In this document: positions 1-8,578 of the stretch, in pieces | Layout: the number at the start of each line of letters is the position of its first letter | How positions within the stretch are numbered: the first letter of the stretch is position 1 | Source of the DNA: Thermocatellispora tengchongensis | GTDB lineage: Bacteria > Actinomycetota > Actinomycetes > Streptosporangiales > Streptosporangiaceae | Length of the DNA stretch: 64,000 bases | Reading direction: 5' to 3' | NCBI RefSeq assembly: GCF_014202315.1 | Contig: NZ_JACHGN010000005.1 | Location: 248,001-312,000, forward strand | Program-made: the position numbers and the translations under genes | Notes under the pieces: model-generated | Seen by the model: the letters and a program-made list of their open reading frames with translations, nothing else | What the model was told of the DNA's origin: nothing | The model's database searches: none

Positions 1-383
1 ACGAACTCCCACAGCAGCTCCGGCTGCCCGGGGACCCTGCGCGCCACCAGTCGCACTCCCCCGCGTCCCGGCAGCGGCACGTGCTGGTTGACCACGATCG
101 AGGACGTGACCCGCTCGCGCACCGCCTCGGGCACCCGGCCGGGGTCGGGCAGGAGGGCCCGGTGCCGGCCGCCGTCGGTGGTGATGACCGTGATGCCGTC
201 CTCGTCCCACAGGCCGCGGTCGATGGTGTGCCAGGGCAGGCGGGTGCCGTCGTCCAGGTAGAGCGCGTTGTCGGTGACGACGACGTGGCCGCCGCCCGCC
301 GCCTTCGCGTAGGTGAGCGCGCGGTCGCCCTTGGCCAGCTCGACCCCGGCGGGCAGGCCCCGCCGCCCGAACGTGAATCTCAT
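1..383 (-). CDS. Conserved hypothetical protein, C-terminus beyond the window
   Basis: An open minus-strand frame starts at the ATG at 383 and runs without a stop to the window edge, giving 127 visible residues. It begins MRFTFGRRGLPAGVELAKGD, followed by short alternating beta-type stretches (HVVVTDNALYL, LPWHTIDRG, ITVITTDGG). This pattern resembles the small PH-fold proteins common in actinobacteria, but I cannot name the family. The start lies two bases after the stop of the glycosidase gene, so the two are probably co-transcribed and translationally coupled. No signal peptide or membrane segment is visible. Confidence 0.65.
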   Translation of the reverse strand, partial: MRFTFGRRGLPAGVELAKGDRALTYAKAAGGGHVVVTDNALYLDDGTRLPWHTIDRGLWDEDGITVITTDGGRHRALLPDPGRVPEAVRERVTSSIVVNQHVPLPGRGGVRLVARRVPGQPELLWEF

Positions 384-385
384 GG

Positions 386-1690
386 CTAAACGCTATCGGC
401 GCTCCGGGCCGCCTCGGCGAGCAAGTCCAGGGTCAGCGCGGCGGACCAGGAGAAGTCGCGGCAGCCGCGCCCGCTGCCGTCGAAGGGGTCGAAGCACTCG
501 CGGAAGCCGCCCTGGCGTACCAGCCTGAGGGTGCCGGCCTGGAGCGTGTGGGCCAGTTCGTCCAGGCCGTGCACCAGCGCCGCGTGCCGGATCAGCCAGT
601 TGGTGTTCACCCACGACGGGCCGCGCCAGTAGCGGGACCGGTCGAACTGCGGGGCCCTGATCTCGCAGCTCGGCACCGGGTAGCCGGTGGCGGCCATGAA
701 CCGCGCCGACTCCAGCGTGGCGACGAGCGCGGTGACCAGGTCGCCCGGGAGCCCGGGGTCGAGCAGCGGCCCGAACGACCCCACGGTGGCGACCGGGATC
801 AGCCGGTTCGCCCGCAGGTCGCGGGCGTGGAACAGGCCGTCCCACAGCCGGGCGGCGAGCGCGCGCCTGATCCGGTCGGCCAGCTCGCGCTGCGGGCGCG
901 GGTCCTCCCCCACCACCGCGGCCAGCTCGGCCAGCGCCTCGCAGGACGCCACCCAGATCCCGTTGAACAGCGGGTCCTCGACGGCGAAGGGGTGGTCGCG
1001 CTTGAGGTAGGCCGGGTCGTAGCCGGAGTCGCGATAGCGCAGCGCCAGCCACACGTACCGGTCGTGGTGGTTGTCGGGATGCCGGTCGGGCAGCTCCTCG
1101 CGGTGGTAGGCATACCGGACGGCGGGCAGCGCCTCCAGCGGCGCGTCCCAGGACGGGCTGTCGTCCATGCCCGACTCCCAGGGGTGCACGATCGCCGCCA
1201 GGCCCTCGCCGCCCAGGTCGCGCGCCGTCTCCAGGTAGCGGTGCTGCGCCACCAGCCTGGGGTAGATCCAGCGTACGAACTCCTCCGCCTCGCCAGCGTC
1301 GCGCGCGTGCCGCCACAGCCACCGCACCGCGAGCGCGTGCAGCGGCGGCTGGGTCAGCCCCGAAGTGGGCAGCGCCCGGGGCGCGTCGCCGCACTCCTGC
1401 GAGCGCCACACGCCGGGCCCGGGGAAGTATCCGCCCGTGGCGCTGTGGAAGACGATGTGCGGCACCATGCCCGTACGCCACTGCCCGGCGAACAGGTTGC
1501 GCAGCTCGGCCCGCGCCCGGGCGGGGTTGGCACGTGCCAGGCCGATGGCGACGAACGCGGAGTCCAGGCTCCACTGGTGCGGGTACAGCCCGGGGGCGGG
1601 CACGGTTCCCGCACCCGTCCAGTTCGCGTCGAGCACGGCCTGTGCCTCGCGCCCGAGCGCGGCGTCGTCCACGGCCGGCCGCGCCTCCAT
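386..1690 (-). CDS. Glycoside hydrolase of the MGH1/GH63-like (alpha/alpha)6 barrel type
   Basis: A 434-residue cytoplasmic protein without a signal peptide. It has the helical-barrel signature of GH63/mannosylglycerate-hydrolase-like enzymes: an acidic WESGMDDSPSW segment near residues 171-181, an aromatic RGPSWVNTNW segment near 355-365 and an acidic GFRECFDPFDG segment near 395-406. In that family a general-acid Asp and a general-base Glu sit in such segments. The substrate cannot be read from sequence; trehalose-like, mannosylglycerate-like or glucan substrates are possible. A -10-like TATGTA (minus strand, 1702-1697) ends six bases before the ATG and no Shine-Dalgarno is visible, so a leaderless mRNA is likely. 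The next gene starts two bases after its stop. Confidence 0.75.
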   Translation of the reverse strand: MEARPAVDDAALGREAQAVLDANWTGAGTVPAPGLYPHQWSLDSAFVAIGLARANPARARAELRNLFAGQWRTGMVPHIVFHSATGGYFPGPGVWRSQECGDAPRALPTSGLTQPPLHALAVRWLWRHARDAGEAEEFVRWIYPRLVAQHRYLETARDLGGEGLAAIVHPWESGMDDSPSWDAPLEALPAVRYAYHREELPDRHPDNHHDRYVWLALRYRDSGYDPAYLKRDHPFAVEDPLFNGIWVASCEALAELAAVVGEDPRPQRELADRIRRALAARLWDGLFHARDLRANRLIPVATVGSFGPLLDPGLPGDLVTALVATLESARFMAATGYPVPSCEIRAPQFDRSRYWRGPSWVNTNWLIRHAALVHGLDELAHTLQAGTLRLVRQGGFRECFDPFDGSGRGCRDFSWSAALTLDLLAEAARSADSV

Positions 1691-1828
1691 CAGATGTACA
1701 TACCCCCGCCCCGCCCACTCTCACCTGCGGCGGCGTCGCAGCCGGCGCCCGAACGGGCCGGGGCCGGTCTCCGGAGTTGTCCCGGTGACCGGCCCCAACG
1801 GCCTCACATATCCGTCAAGCCTGATATC

Positions 1829-2977
1829 TCAGTCAAGATAGTCGCGCAGCATCTGGGCCCGCGTCGGATGGCGCAGCTTGGCGAGGGTCTTGGACTCGAT
1901 CTGGCGGATGCGCTCCCTTGTCACGCCGAACTCGCGTCCGACCTCCTCAAGCGTCCGGGGGTGGCCGTCGGAGAGGCCGAAGCGCAACTGGATGATGCGC
2001 TGCTCCCGATCGGACAGTGTCGCGAGGATGTCGTCGAGCTGGTCCTGGAGCATGATGAACGCGGCGGCCTCCATGGGCACGACCGCGTCGGCGTCCTCGA
2101 TGAAGTCGCCGAGGTCGGAGTCCTCCTCGCCGATAGGCGACTGGAGCGACACCGGCTCCTGCGCGATCCGCTGGATCTCGACCACTCGGTCCACGGGCAG
2201 GTCCATCTCCAGCGCGATCTCCTCGGGCGCGGGCTCACGGCCGAGGTCCTGGTGGAGCTGGCGCTGGACGCGCACCAGCTTGTTGATCGTCTCCACCATG
2301 TGCACCGGAATCCTGATCGTACGCGCCTGGTCGGCGATGGCCCGCGTGATCGCCTGGCGAATCCACCAGGTGGCGTAGGTGGAGAACTTGTATCCCTTGG
2401 TGTAGTCGAATTTCTCGACCGCCCGGATCAGACCGAGGTTGCCCTCCTGGATGAGGTCCAGGAACAGCATGCCCCGCCCGACATATCGCTTGGCGATCGA
2501 GACGACGAGGCGCAGATTGGCCTCGATGAGTCGCTGCTTGGCCCGCGTGCCCTCCCACACGAGTTCCCGGAACTCCGGGAAGGCCATACGTGCGACACCG
2601 TTGGCGAGCTTGTCCTCGGCGAACAGGCCCGCCTCGATGGACTTGGCGAGCTCCACCTCCTCCTCAGCGGTCAGCAGCGGGACCCTGCCGATCTCGCGCA
2701 GATAGATGCGGACGAGATCACTCGTTGGCGCCCGCTTGCCGGCGTCCTCCTCATCGACCCGGGCGGTGTCCTCGTCCCCCTGGGGTTCGAGGACCTCGAC
2801 TCCGTGTTCGGCCAGCATGCGCACGACACGCTCAAGCGCGTCGGACGGCAGCTCGGACCGGTCGAGCGCGGCGGCCACGTCGTCGACCGTGACGCTTCCG
2901 CGCTCCCTTCCCTTCGCGACGAGGTCCGCCACCTGGTCTACCGATGGCGGCCCACTTGGCAGCACCGATGCACCCAC
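1829..2977 (-). CDS. rpoD: RNA polymerase sigma-70 family factor, RpoD/SigA (Hrd) group
   Basis: A 382-residue sigma factor. Region 1.2 covers about residues 84-116 ([20 protein letters not shown]). Region 2 covers about 147-216, including the [16 protein letters not shown] and [16 protein letters not shown] motifs and the WWIRQAI -10-recognition helix. Region 3 follows, and region 4 has the [19 protein letters not shown] helix-turn-helix. It is shorter than a full principal sigma factor with a long acidic N-terminus and has a size like Streptomyces HrdA, which also lies near dnaG. It could therefore be the housekeeping factor or a principal-like paralogue. The start is a GTG; an ATG four bases upstream is out of frame. 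Confidence 0.88.
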   Translation of the reverse strand: MGASVLPSGPPSVDQVADLVAKGRERGSVTVDDVAAALDRSELPSDALERVVRMLAEHGVEVLEPQGDEDTARVDEEDAGKRAPTSDLVRIYLREIGRVPLLTAEEEVELAKSIEAGLFAEDKLANGVARMAFPEFRELVWEGTRAKQRLIEANLRLVVSIAKRYVGRGMLFLDLIQEGNLGLIRAVEKFDYTKGYKFSTYATWWIRQAITRAIADQARTIRIPVHMVETINKLVRVQRQLHQDLGREPAPEEIALEMDLPVDRVVEIQRIAQEPVSLQSPIGEEDSDLGDFIEDADAVVPMEAAAFIMLQDQLDDILATLSDREQRIIQLRFGLSDGHPRTLEEVGREFGVTRERIRQIESKTLAKLRHPTRAQMLRDYLD

Positions 2978-3158
2978 GCATCACAGTCTGCTGTATTGGG
3001 CCCGTAAAACGGCAGACCCATTTTTGTCACCCAAGGTAAGGCCGCAGTCATTACCAAAATGAGATCAGACCAAGGTTTGGCAGCCCGGTGACCAGGAAAG
3101 TAATGCCGATTACGCGATCAGATCGCCGCGCGGTTCGCGGAGGCACCGTGAACCCATA

Positions 3159-3184
3159 GTGATCGCTGCCCAAAACGCGATCAC
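3159..3184. promoter_or_regulatory. Inverted repeat upstream of rpoD
   Basis: Perfect 8-bp arms GTGATCGC and GCGATCAC are separated by 10 bases, about 180 bp upstream of the sigma-factor start codon. The spacing would suit a dimeric regulator or a small hairpin in the 5' leader. Its function is unknown. Confidence 0.35.
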
Positions 3185-3360
3185 CCCGAGTTGACGATCT
3201 CTGTCAGACGCTTTCCGCCATTCCTCCACCCTATTCAAGATCGCTTTCGGCGCGGACGCGCCCACCCCCCTCCGGCCCCCGTCGGGGGCCTGGCCGGCCC
3301 CAGCGGCTCTGACGGCTCCCGGTGAGTCTGGAGGGCTTCGGCGGATTCAGGTGGGTCCGG

Positions 3361-3619
3361 CCGGCCAGATTCAGGTGGGTCCAGGCCGACTCCAGCCGGT
3401 CCGGGCCGCCCCTGACGGGTGCAGGCCAGCCCTCGCCGGTCCAGGCCGACCCTGGCCGGTCCAGGCCGACCCTGGCCGGTCCAGGCCGACCCTGGCCGGT
3501 CCAGGCCGACCCTGGCCGGTCCAGGCCGACCCTGGCCGATCCAGCCCGACCCTGGCCGATCCAGCCCGACCCTCGCGGGTCCAGGGGGACCCTCGCGGAT
3601 CCGGGCCGCCCTGGCGGGT
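3361..3619. repeat. 20-bp tandem repeat array, about 13 units
   Basis: The unit ccaggccgaccctggccggt is perfect in four consecutive copies (3441-3520), followed by a near-perfect fifth and flanked on both sides by decayed copies in exact 20-bp register. Each unit has short inverted CCAGG/CCTGG arms and ends in a CCGG site. A 20-bp period is not a multiple of three and does not encode a peptide repeat. Confidence 0.95.
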
Positions 3620-3740
3620 CCGGGTGGCTGCCCCAGGACACGTAGACCACGCGTGGAGCGGCTGCGACCGGCACAGCCCCTGCGACCGGCACAGCATCTC
3701 CGACAACCGTTCCCCGAGCGTGCCGCGTCACGACCCGGCA

Positions 3741-3792
3741 GTGGCCGCTACCGGTGGCCGCTACCGGTGGCCGCTACCGGTGGCCGCTACCG
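3741..3792. repeat. 13-bp tandem repeat, four perfect copies
   Basis: The unit gtggccgctaccg is repeated four times without mismatch; each junction creates an ACCGGT palindrome. It lies 265 bp downstream of the dnaG stop codon. Confidence 0.95.
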
Positions 3793-4057
3793 GTGCGGCC
3801 CTCCGGCAGCCCCTCCCGGGACGCCCGCACCACGACCCCGTAGCGGCTACGGCCGATACCGCTTCCCGGCGGCCGTGCGCTCCGCTCCCCCCGGCCTGGC
3901 CGCCGCCCGCCCGGCCGGTCGGCCGGCTCCGCGGCATCGGCTTCGGGTCTCCGCCCCTCCGAGCCTCCCGGCCTGCGGCCCTTGCCGGGGCGGGCCGGCC
4001 CATCCCCGTGCCGAGATCGCCGGCGGGTGCTGCGCTTTCTTGCGGACGGGGTGGGGG

Positions 4058-5947
4058 TCAGGGGGTGCCGGCGGCTCGTTCTCGTAGGAGGCGGCGTTGT
4101 TGTTCCAGGGCGACCAGCTCGCCGAACAGGCGGTTGTACTCCTGCACCTCGTCCACCGGGTTCAGGCGCTGGAGGCGGGCCTTGACCTGGGCTATGGCGC
4201 GGTCGGTGGAGATGGCCTCCAGGGCGGCCAGCATGGCGGCGCCGTAGCGTTCCTCGTTGTCCAGGTCGGCGCGGAGGGTTTCGACGGCCAGGCGGGTGAT
4301 GAGCGGGCGCAGGTTCTCGGTGGCGCCGGCCAGGAGGCGGTCCACCCACTCGCGGCCTCCGGGGCCCGCGTGGGTGGTGCCGCCGGCGGCGAGGATCCAG
4401 GCGTACAGCTCCACGTGTTCGGGGGTGGTGAACGCCTGGGGGCCGACCGTGTCGAAGCCGGGGCCGAGGAGGGCGGGGCGCTGGATGGCCAGCTTGAGCA
4501 CTTCGGCCTCGACGCGCTGGGCGGGGTCGGTGGGGTCGGGGCGGGGCTGGTCGGCGGGGCGGGCGCGGGACGGGGCGGGGGCCTGGCGGCGGGCGGGGCC
4601 CTGGGACTGGGGGGCGGAGGCGGCGGTGACCTCGGCGATGCGGTCCATGACCAGGCGCTCGTTCATGAAGCCGAGCCAGCGGTCCAGGTCGACGGCGTAC
4701 ATCTGGCGCAGCGCGCGGTCCTTGATGCCGGCGACGATGGGCGCGGCGGCGTCGAGCGCGGCCAGGCGGCCCTCGTTGGTGGACAGGTCGTAGCGGCCGA
4801 TGACGCTGCGCACGGCGAAGGCGAACAGGGGCTCGCGGCTGGCGATCAGGTCGCGCACGGCGGCGTCGCCCTGCTTGACCCGCAGGTCGCACGGGTCGAG
4901 GCCGTCGGGCTGGACGGCGACGTAGGTCTGGGTGACGAACTTCTGCTCCTGGGTGAAGGCGCGCTGGGCCGCCTTCTGGCCGGCCGCGTCGCCGTCGAAG
5001 GTGAAGATGACCTCGCCGCGGAACTCGGCCTGGTCGAGCAGGAGCCGGCGCAGGATCTTGATGTGCTCCTCGCCGAAGGCGGTGCCGCAGGTGGCCACGG
5101 CGGTCGGCACGCCGGCGAGATGGCAGGCCATCACGTCGGTGTAGCCCTCGACGATCACGGCCTGGGAGCGCTTGGAGATCTCGCGCTTGGCGAGGTCGAT
5201 GCCGTAGAGGACCTCACTCTTCTTGTAAAGCGGACTTTCGGGCGTGTTCAGGTATTTCGGCCCATCGTCGCTGTCCAGCAGCTTGCGGGCGCCGAACCCG
5301 ATCACGTCGCCGGTGATGTCGCGGATCGGCCAGAGCAGGCGGCCGCGGAACCGGTCGATGGGGCCCCGGCGGCCCTCGCGGGCCAGGCCGCCCTTGATCA
5401 GCTCGGCGGCGGTGAAGCCGCGGCCCATCAGGTGGCGGGCGAGGCGGTCCCAGTCGGAGTGGGCGAAGCCCACGCCGAAGTGCTCGGCATCGACCCGCTC
5501 GAAGCCCCGCTCGGACAGGAAGCGGCGCGCGGGGGCCGCCTCGGGCGCGGAAAGCTGCTCGGCGTAGTACTCGGCCGCGGCCCGGTGGGCCTCCAGCAGG
5601 CGGGTGCGCTCGCCCTGCTCGCGCCCCGGGACGTACCCGCCCTGCTCGTAGCGGAGCTGGATGCCGGCCCGCTGCGCCAGGCGCTCGATGGCCTCGGAGA
5701 ACGACAGGTGCTCCAGCCTGCGTACGAAGGTGATGACGTCGCCGCCCTCGCCGCAGCCGAAGCAGTACCAGTAGCCGCGGGCCGGGGTGACGTTGAAGGA
5801 CGGGCTCTTCTCGTCGTGGAAGGGGCACAGCCCCTTGAGGTTGCCGCCGCCGGCGTTGCGCAACTGGACGTGCTCGCCCACGACGTCGGCGATCGGTGAG
5901 CGCTCGCGGACGAGCGCGATGTCGTCGTCACTGATGCGGCCTGCCAC
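4058..5947 (-). CDS. dnaG: DNA primase DnaG
   Basis: A 629-residue primase that makes RNA primers for lagging-strand replication together with the replicative helicase. The N-terminal CHC2 zinc domain has C41, H44, C62 and C65 in [11 protein letters not shown] and [10 protein letters not shown]. The catalytic core follows, with a TOPRIM domain ([16 protein letters not shown] near 265-280 and the FTFDGDAAG metal site near 316). A proline-rich linker near 440-470 leads to the helicase-interaction C-terminal domain. The length is normal for actinobacterial DnaG. It lies upstream of the sigma-factor gene on the same strand, separated by a repeat-rich spacer, and downstream of the convergent peptidase/dgt pair. 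Confidence 0.97.
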   Translation of the reverse strand: MAGRISDDDIALVRERSPIADVVGEHVQLRNAGGGNLKGLCPFHDEKSPSFNVTPARGYWYCFGCGEGGDVITFVRRLEHLSFSEAIERLAQRAGIQLRYEQGGYVPGREQGERTRLLEAHRAAAEYYAEQLSAPEAAPARRFLSERGFERVDAEHFGVGFAHSDWDRLARHLMGRGFTAAELIKGGLAREGRRGPIDRFRGRLLWPIRDITGDVIGFGARKLLDSDDGPKYLNTPESPLYKKSEVLYGIDLAKREISKRSQAVIVEGYTDVMACHLAGVPTAVATCGTAFGEEHIKILRRLLLDQAEFRGEVIFTFDGDAAGQKAAQRAFTQEQKFVTQTYVAVQPDGLDPCDLRVKQGDAAVRDLIASREPLFAFAVRSVIGRYDLSTNEGRLAALDAAAPIVAGIKDRALRQMYAVDLDRWLGFMNERLVMDRIAEVTAASAPQSQGPARRQAPAPSRARPADQPRPDPTDPAQRVEAEVLKLAIQRPALLGPGFDTVGPQAFTTPEHVELYAWILAAGGTTHAGPGGREWVDRLLAGATENLRPLITRLAVETLRADLDNEERYGAAMLAALEAISTDRAIAQVKARLQRLNPVDEVQEYNRLFGELVALEQQRRLLRERAAGTP

Positions 5948-6085
5948 GTCGTGAGTCTATTGGCGGCGACGGACAGAACGCGCGGGGGTCGCCGGGTTCC
6001 CGATCGGTACCGGATTCTCGGAACACCTCATGACCAATGTGGAGGTCCGTTACAAAGGTAGCGGCGAATCTGGGACAGTACGCGG

Positions 6086-6997
6086 GTGGGAAGCATGCGA
6101 TCGGGCTATCGGATCTGGCTGGCCGTCACGGCGGGTGTGGTGCTCACGGGCGGGTGCGGCTCGGTGAGCGGGGCGGCCGAGGTGACGACGCTGCCGCCCG
6201 CGCCCTCGCCCGACGTCTCCACCGCCCCCGCGCCCGGACGGATCGCGCCGACCGGCGCCGAGACGCCGCAGCCCGAGGAGACCGCCGCGGGCGAGGGGAG
6301 CGACGTGGAGCGCCCGCCCGGCACCGGGCCGGTGCAGGTGCCGCCGCCGAAGCTGTCGGAGCACACCTACACGTTCCCGGTCAAGGGGTGCAAGGTCAGC
6401 TATGCCCGCAAGCTGCTCGTGCTGCCCAAGACCACGATCTGGACGCGTCCCGGATGCTCGTTCGTCTCCCCCGTGGACGGCACCGTGGACGAGGTGCGCA
6501 CCACTGACTCCTGGTCGCCGAGCACCGACCACGGCGCCGACCGCGAGGGCAGGTTCGTCACCGTGATCGGCGCCGACGGCGTGCGCTATCTCGGCGGCCA
6601 CCTGGAGTCGGTGGCCGCGGGCATCGAACCGGGCAAGAAGGTCAAGGCGGGCCAGCTCCTCGGCACGATCGGCAACTCCGGCAACGCCCGCGCGACCGCG
6701 GCCAACCTGTACTTCGCGATCTCCTGGAAGGCCGACCCGGGCCTGTGGTGGGTGCGCCGCGGCATGGTGAAGCCGTGGGACTACCTCGACGCGTGGCGCA
6801 ACGGCAACAAGACGCTCTCGCCCCGCGAGGAGACCCTGGCGCTGCGCCGCAAGGTGGGCGCCTCCCCGGCGTGCACGATCCTGTGCGCGTCGAAGTCGGT
6901 CACCCAGCCCAAGCCCTCGCCGACGCCGACCAGGAAGAAGCCGACCCAGCGCCCGCCGGACCCGCAGCCGACGGTGCTGGAGCCGATCGACAACTGA
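6086..6997 (+). CDS. Lipoprotein with M23-like (LytM) peptidase fold
   Basis: A signal peptide ends in a lipobox (VVLTGGC), so the protein is expected to be anchored outside the membrane. A Pro/Ala/Glu-rich linker of about 70 residues leads to a LytM-like domain. It shows the family's FVSPVDGTV, GADGVRYLGGHLESV and GQLLGTIGNSGNA strands, but the usual H-x(3)-D zinc motif is replaced (WSPSTDHGADREG), and the second motif reads YLGGHL. It may be a degenerate, non-catalytic peptidoglycan-binding or activator type. The C-terminus is a Thr/Pro/Lys tail. The start could be the GTG at 6086 or the ATG at 6095; neither has a strong ribosome-binding site. Confidence 0.72.
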   Translation: MGSMRSGYRIWLAVTAGVVLTGGCGSVSGAAEVTTLPPAPSPDVSTAPAPGRIAPTGAETPQPEETAAGEGSDVERPPGTGPVQVPPPKLSEHTYTFPVKGCKVSYARKLLVLPKTTIWTRPGCSFVSPVDGTVDEVRTTDSWSPSTDHGADREGRFVTVIGADGVRYLGGHLESVAAGIEPGKKVKAGQLLGTIGNSGNARATAANLYFAISWKADPGLWWVRRGMVKPWDYLDAWRNGNKTLSPREETLALRRKVGASPACTILCASKSVTQPKPSPTPTRKKPTQRPPDPQPTVLEPIDN

Positions 6998-7080
6998 GCC
7001 GCGGCGAGGTCTCCAGCGGGACGGCCGGGCCGGCGGCTTCGCGGTGCCGCGCGGTCAGGCGCCTGACGCCGAAGGCGCGG

Positions 7081-7256
7081 CCGTTACGCATCCTTCCGCG
7101 CCCCCTCAGGGCCCGGACAGGCGGCCGTGACGCATCATCCTTCCGCCCCTCAGGGCGCGGACAGGCGGCCGTGACGCATCATCCTTCCGCCCCCTCAGGG
7201 CGCGGACAGGCGGCCGTGACGCATCCTTTCCGCGCCCTCAGCGCCCGGACAGGCGG
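7081..7256. repeat. ~44-bp tandem repeat containing the 3' end of dgt
   Basis: Four head-to-tail units lie at 7081-7124, 7125-7168, 7169-7213 and 7214-7256. The last unit contains the final codons and the TGA of dgt (minus strand). The other three are copies placed just downstream of the gene and keep the TGA-equivalent trinucleotide. Copies differ by a few substitutions and 1-2-bp length changes. Confidence 0.92.
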
Positions 7257-8506
7257 GCGTGCCAGGAGATGGCGGAGGTGTCGGTGAGCGAGGCGATCTG
7301 ATCCACGACCACGCGTACGCGGTCGGGGTCGCCGCCGGCCCGCTCGAACGCGGGCCGCAGTGCGGGCTCCAGCGTGTCGGGGGCGCCCCGCATGATCAGC
7401 TCGGCCAGCTCGGCGATCAGCTCGCGCTGCCGGGCCTGGTTGGCGTTGTGCTCGCTGCTGCACATGACGTAGTGGGCGGTGATCCCCTTGAGCAGCGCGC
7501 ACTCCAGCCGGGCCGCCGCCGGGACCACCAGGTCGGCCTCGTAGCCCCGCGCCCCCGGCCCGTACGCCTCCAGGGTCGCCTCCTGCGCCGCGCGGCACAG
7601 CCGGCCGATCAGCGTGCTCGTCAGGGCCTTCAGCGCCGCCTGGGCGGCCAGGGAGCCGTCGAAGCGGCGCGGCCAGAACGGCTCGGCCACCAGCCGGGCG
7701 AGCAGCGACTCCAGCTCGGCCGGATCGGCGTCGGGCGCGTACCAGCCGATCGTGCGCTCGCACACCTCGGCCCGCTCGGACGGGGAGCGCAGCGCCTCCA
7801 GCGTGACGTGCCCGGAGTGCAGCGCGTCCTCCAGGTCGTGCACCGAGTACGCCACGTCGTCGGCCCAGTCCATCACCTGGGCCTCGAACCTGACCCGCCC
7901 GGGGGGCGCGCCGCGCCGCATCCAGCTGAAGACCGGCAGGTCGTCGGGGTACACGCCGTACGGGCCGCCCTCGCGCCCGTGCGCCGCGGCGTCGGGCGCC
8001 CCGCCCCGCGGCCAGGGGTACTTGGAGGCGGCGTCGAGCGAGGCCCGGGTCAGGTTGAGCCCGGCGCTGCGGCCGTCCTCGGTGACCACCTTGGCCTCCA
8101 GCCGGGTCAGCAGCCGCAGGCTCTGCGCGTTGCCCTCGAACCCGCCGCACGCCGCCGCCAGCCGGTTCAGCACGGTCTCGCCGTTGTGCCCGAACGGCGG
8201 GTGCCCCAGGTCGTGCGCCAGGCACGCGGTCTCGACCAGGTCGGGGTCGCAGCCGAGCGCCTTGCCCATCTCGCGCCCCACCTGGGCGCACTCCAGGGAG
8301 TGGGTCAGCCGGGTGCGCGGGATGTGCTGGCCGCTGCTCACCGTCTCGCCCGGCCCGACGACCTGGGTCTTGGCCGCGAGGCGGCGCAGGGCCGCGGAGT
8401 GCAGCACCCGGGCGCGGTCGCGCTCGAACGCGCCCCGCTCGGGGTTGCCGGGGGGTTCCGGCACCCAGCGCTGTTGATCGTGATCGTGCTCGCCGTGGTG
8501 TTCCAT
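7238..8506 (-). CDS. dgt: Deoxyguanosinetriphosphate triphosphohydrolase-like protein (dGTPase)
   Basis: A 422-residue HD-superfamily enzyme expected to remove triphosphate from dGTP or other dNTPs and so balance nucleotide pools. The signature appears as [18 protein letters not shown] near 63-80, then [13 protein letters not shown] near 98-110 (the HD metal site), followed by [18 protein letters not shown], a third conserved metal-site segment. It is convergent with the M23-type lipoprotein and sits between ppdK and dnaG, the order known from Streptomyces. Its last codons, RLSGR and the stop, are part of a tandem repeat that extends downstream. Confidence 0.95.
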   Translation of the reverse strand: MEHHGEHDHDQQRWVPEPPGNPERGAFERDRARVLHSAALRRLAAKTQVVGPGETVSSGQHIPRTRLTHSLECAQVGREMGKALGCDPDLVETACLAHDLGHPPFGHNGETVLNRLAAACGGFEGNAQSLRLLTRLEAKVVTEDGRSAGLNLTRASLDAASKYPWPRGGAPDAAAHGREGGPYGVYPDDLPVFSWMRRGAPPGRVRFEAQVMDWADDVAYSVHDLEDALHSGHVTLEALRSPSERAEVCERTIGWYAPDADPAELESLLARLVAEPFWPRRFDGSLAAQAALKALTSTLIGRLCRAAQEATLEAYGPGARGYEADLVVPAAARLECALLKGITAHYVMCSSEHNANQARQRELIAELAELIMRGAPDTLEPALRPAFERAGGDPDRVRVVVDQIASLTDTSAISWHARLSGR

Positions 8507-8534
8507 CTGAGGTGAAGACTATGCCCCGGCGAGC

Positions 8535-8572
8535 GCGTTCCACCCCCGGCGCGCGGGCCGGGGGTGGAACGC
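8535..8572 (-). terminator. Strong hairpin downstream of ppdK
   Basis: Perfect 16-bp arms (GCGTTCCACCCCCGGC and its complement) surround a 6-base loop, beginning 6 bases after the ppdK stop and ending before the dgt start region. There is no long U tract, as is usual for actinobacterial terminators. It probably separates ppdK from dgt transcription. Confidence 0.85.
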
Positions 8573-8578
8573 CCCACG

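Larger units (their letters stand above)
2978..4057. other. 1.08-kb repeat-rich spacer between rpoD and dnaG
   Basis: No gene is recognised here. The first 250 bases, next to rpoD, are less G+C-rich and contain the inverted repeats GTAAT-GCCG-ATTAC (3100-3113) and GTGATCGC/GCGATCAC (3159-3184); the sigma-factor promoter is expected here. From about 3340 to 3800 the sequence is tandem repeats (20-bp and 13-bp units), plus a 17-bp direct repeat at 3664-3695. All frames are open across the repeats because the units lack stops, so the long frames there are not evidence for protein. Both flanking genes are on the minus strand, so the array lies downstream of dnaG and upstream of rpoD. Confidence 0.7.

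Noticed and set aside
3361-3619. CRISPR array
   Set aside because: Units are contiguous 20-mers with no unique spacers and no cas genes nearby.
3231-4247. Several long overlapping frames (up to about 300 codons) across the repeat region
   Set aside because: They are open on both strands only because the 20-bp and 13-bp units lack stops; they have no domain, no ribosome-binding site and strongly biased Arg/Pro/Gly composition.
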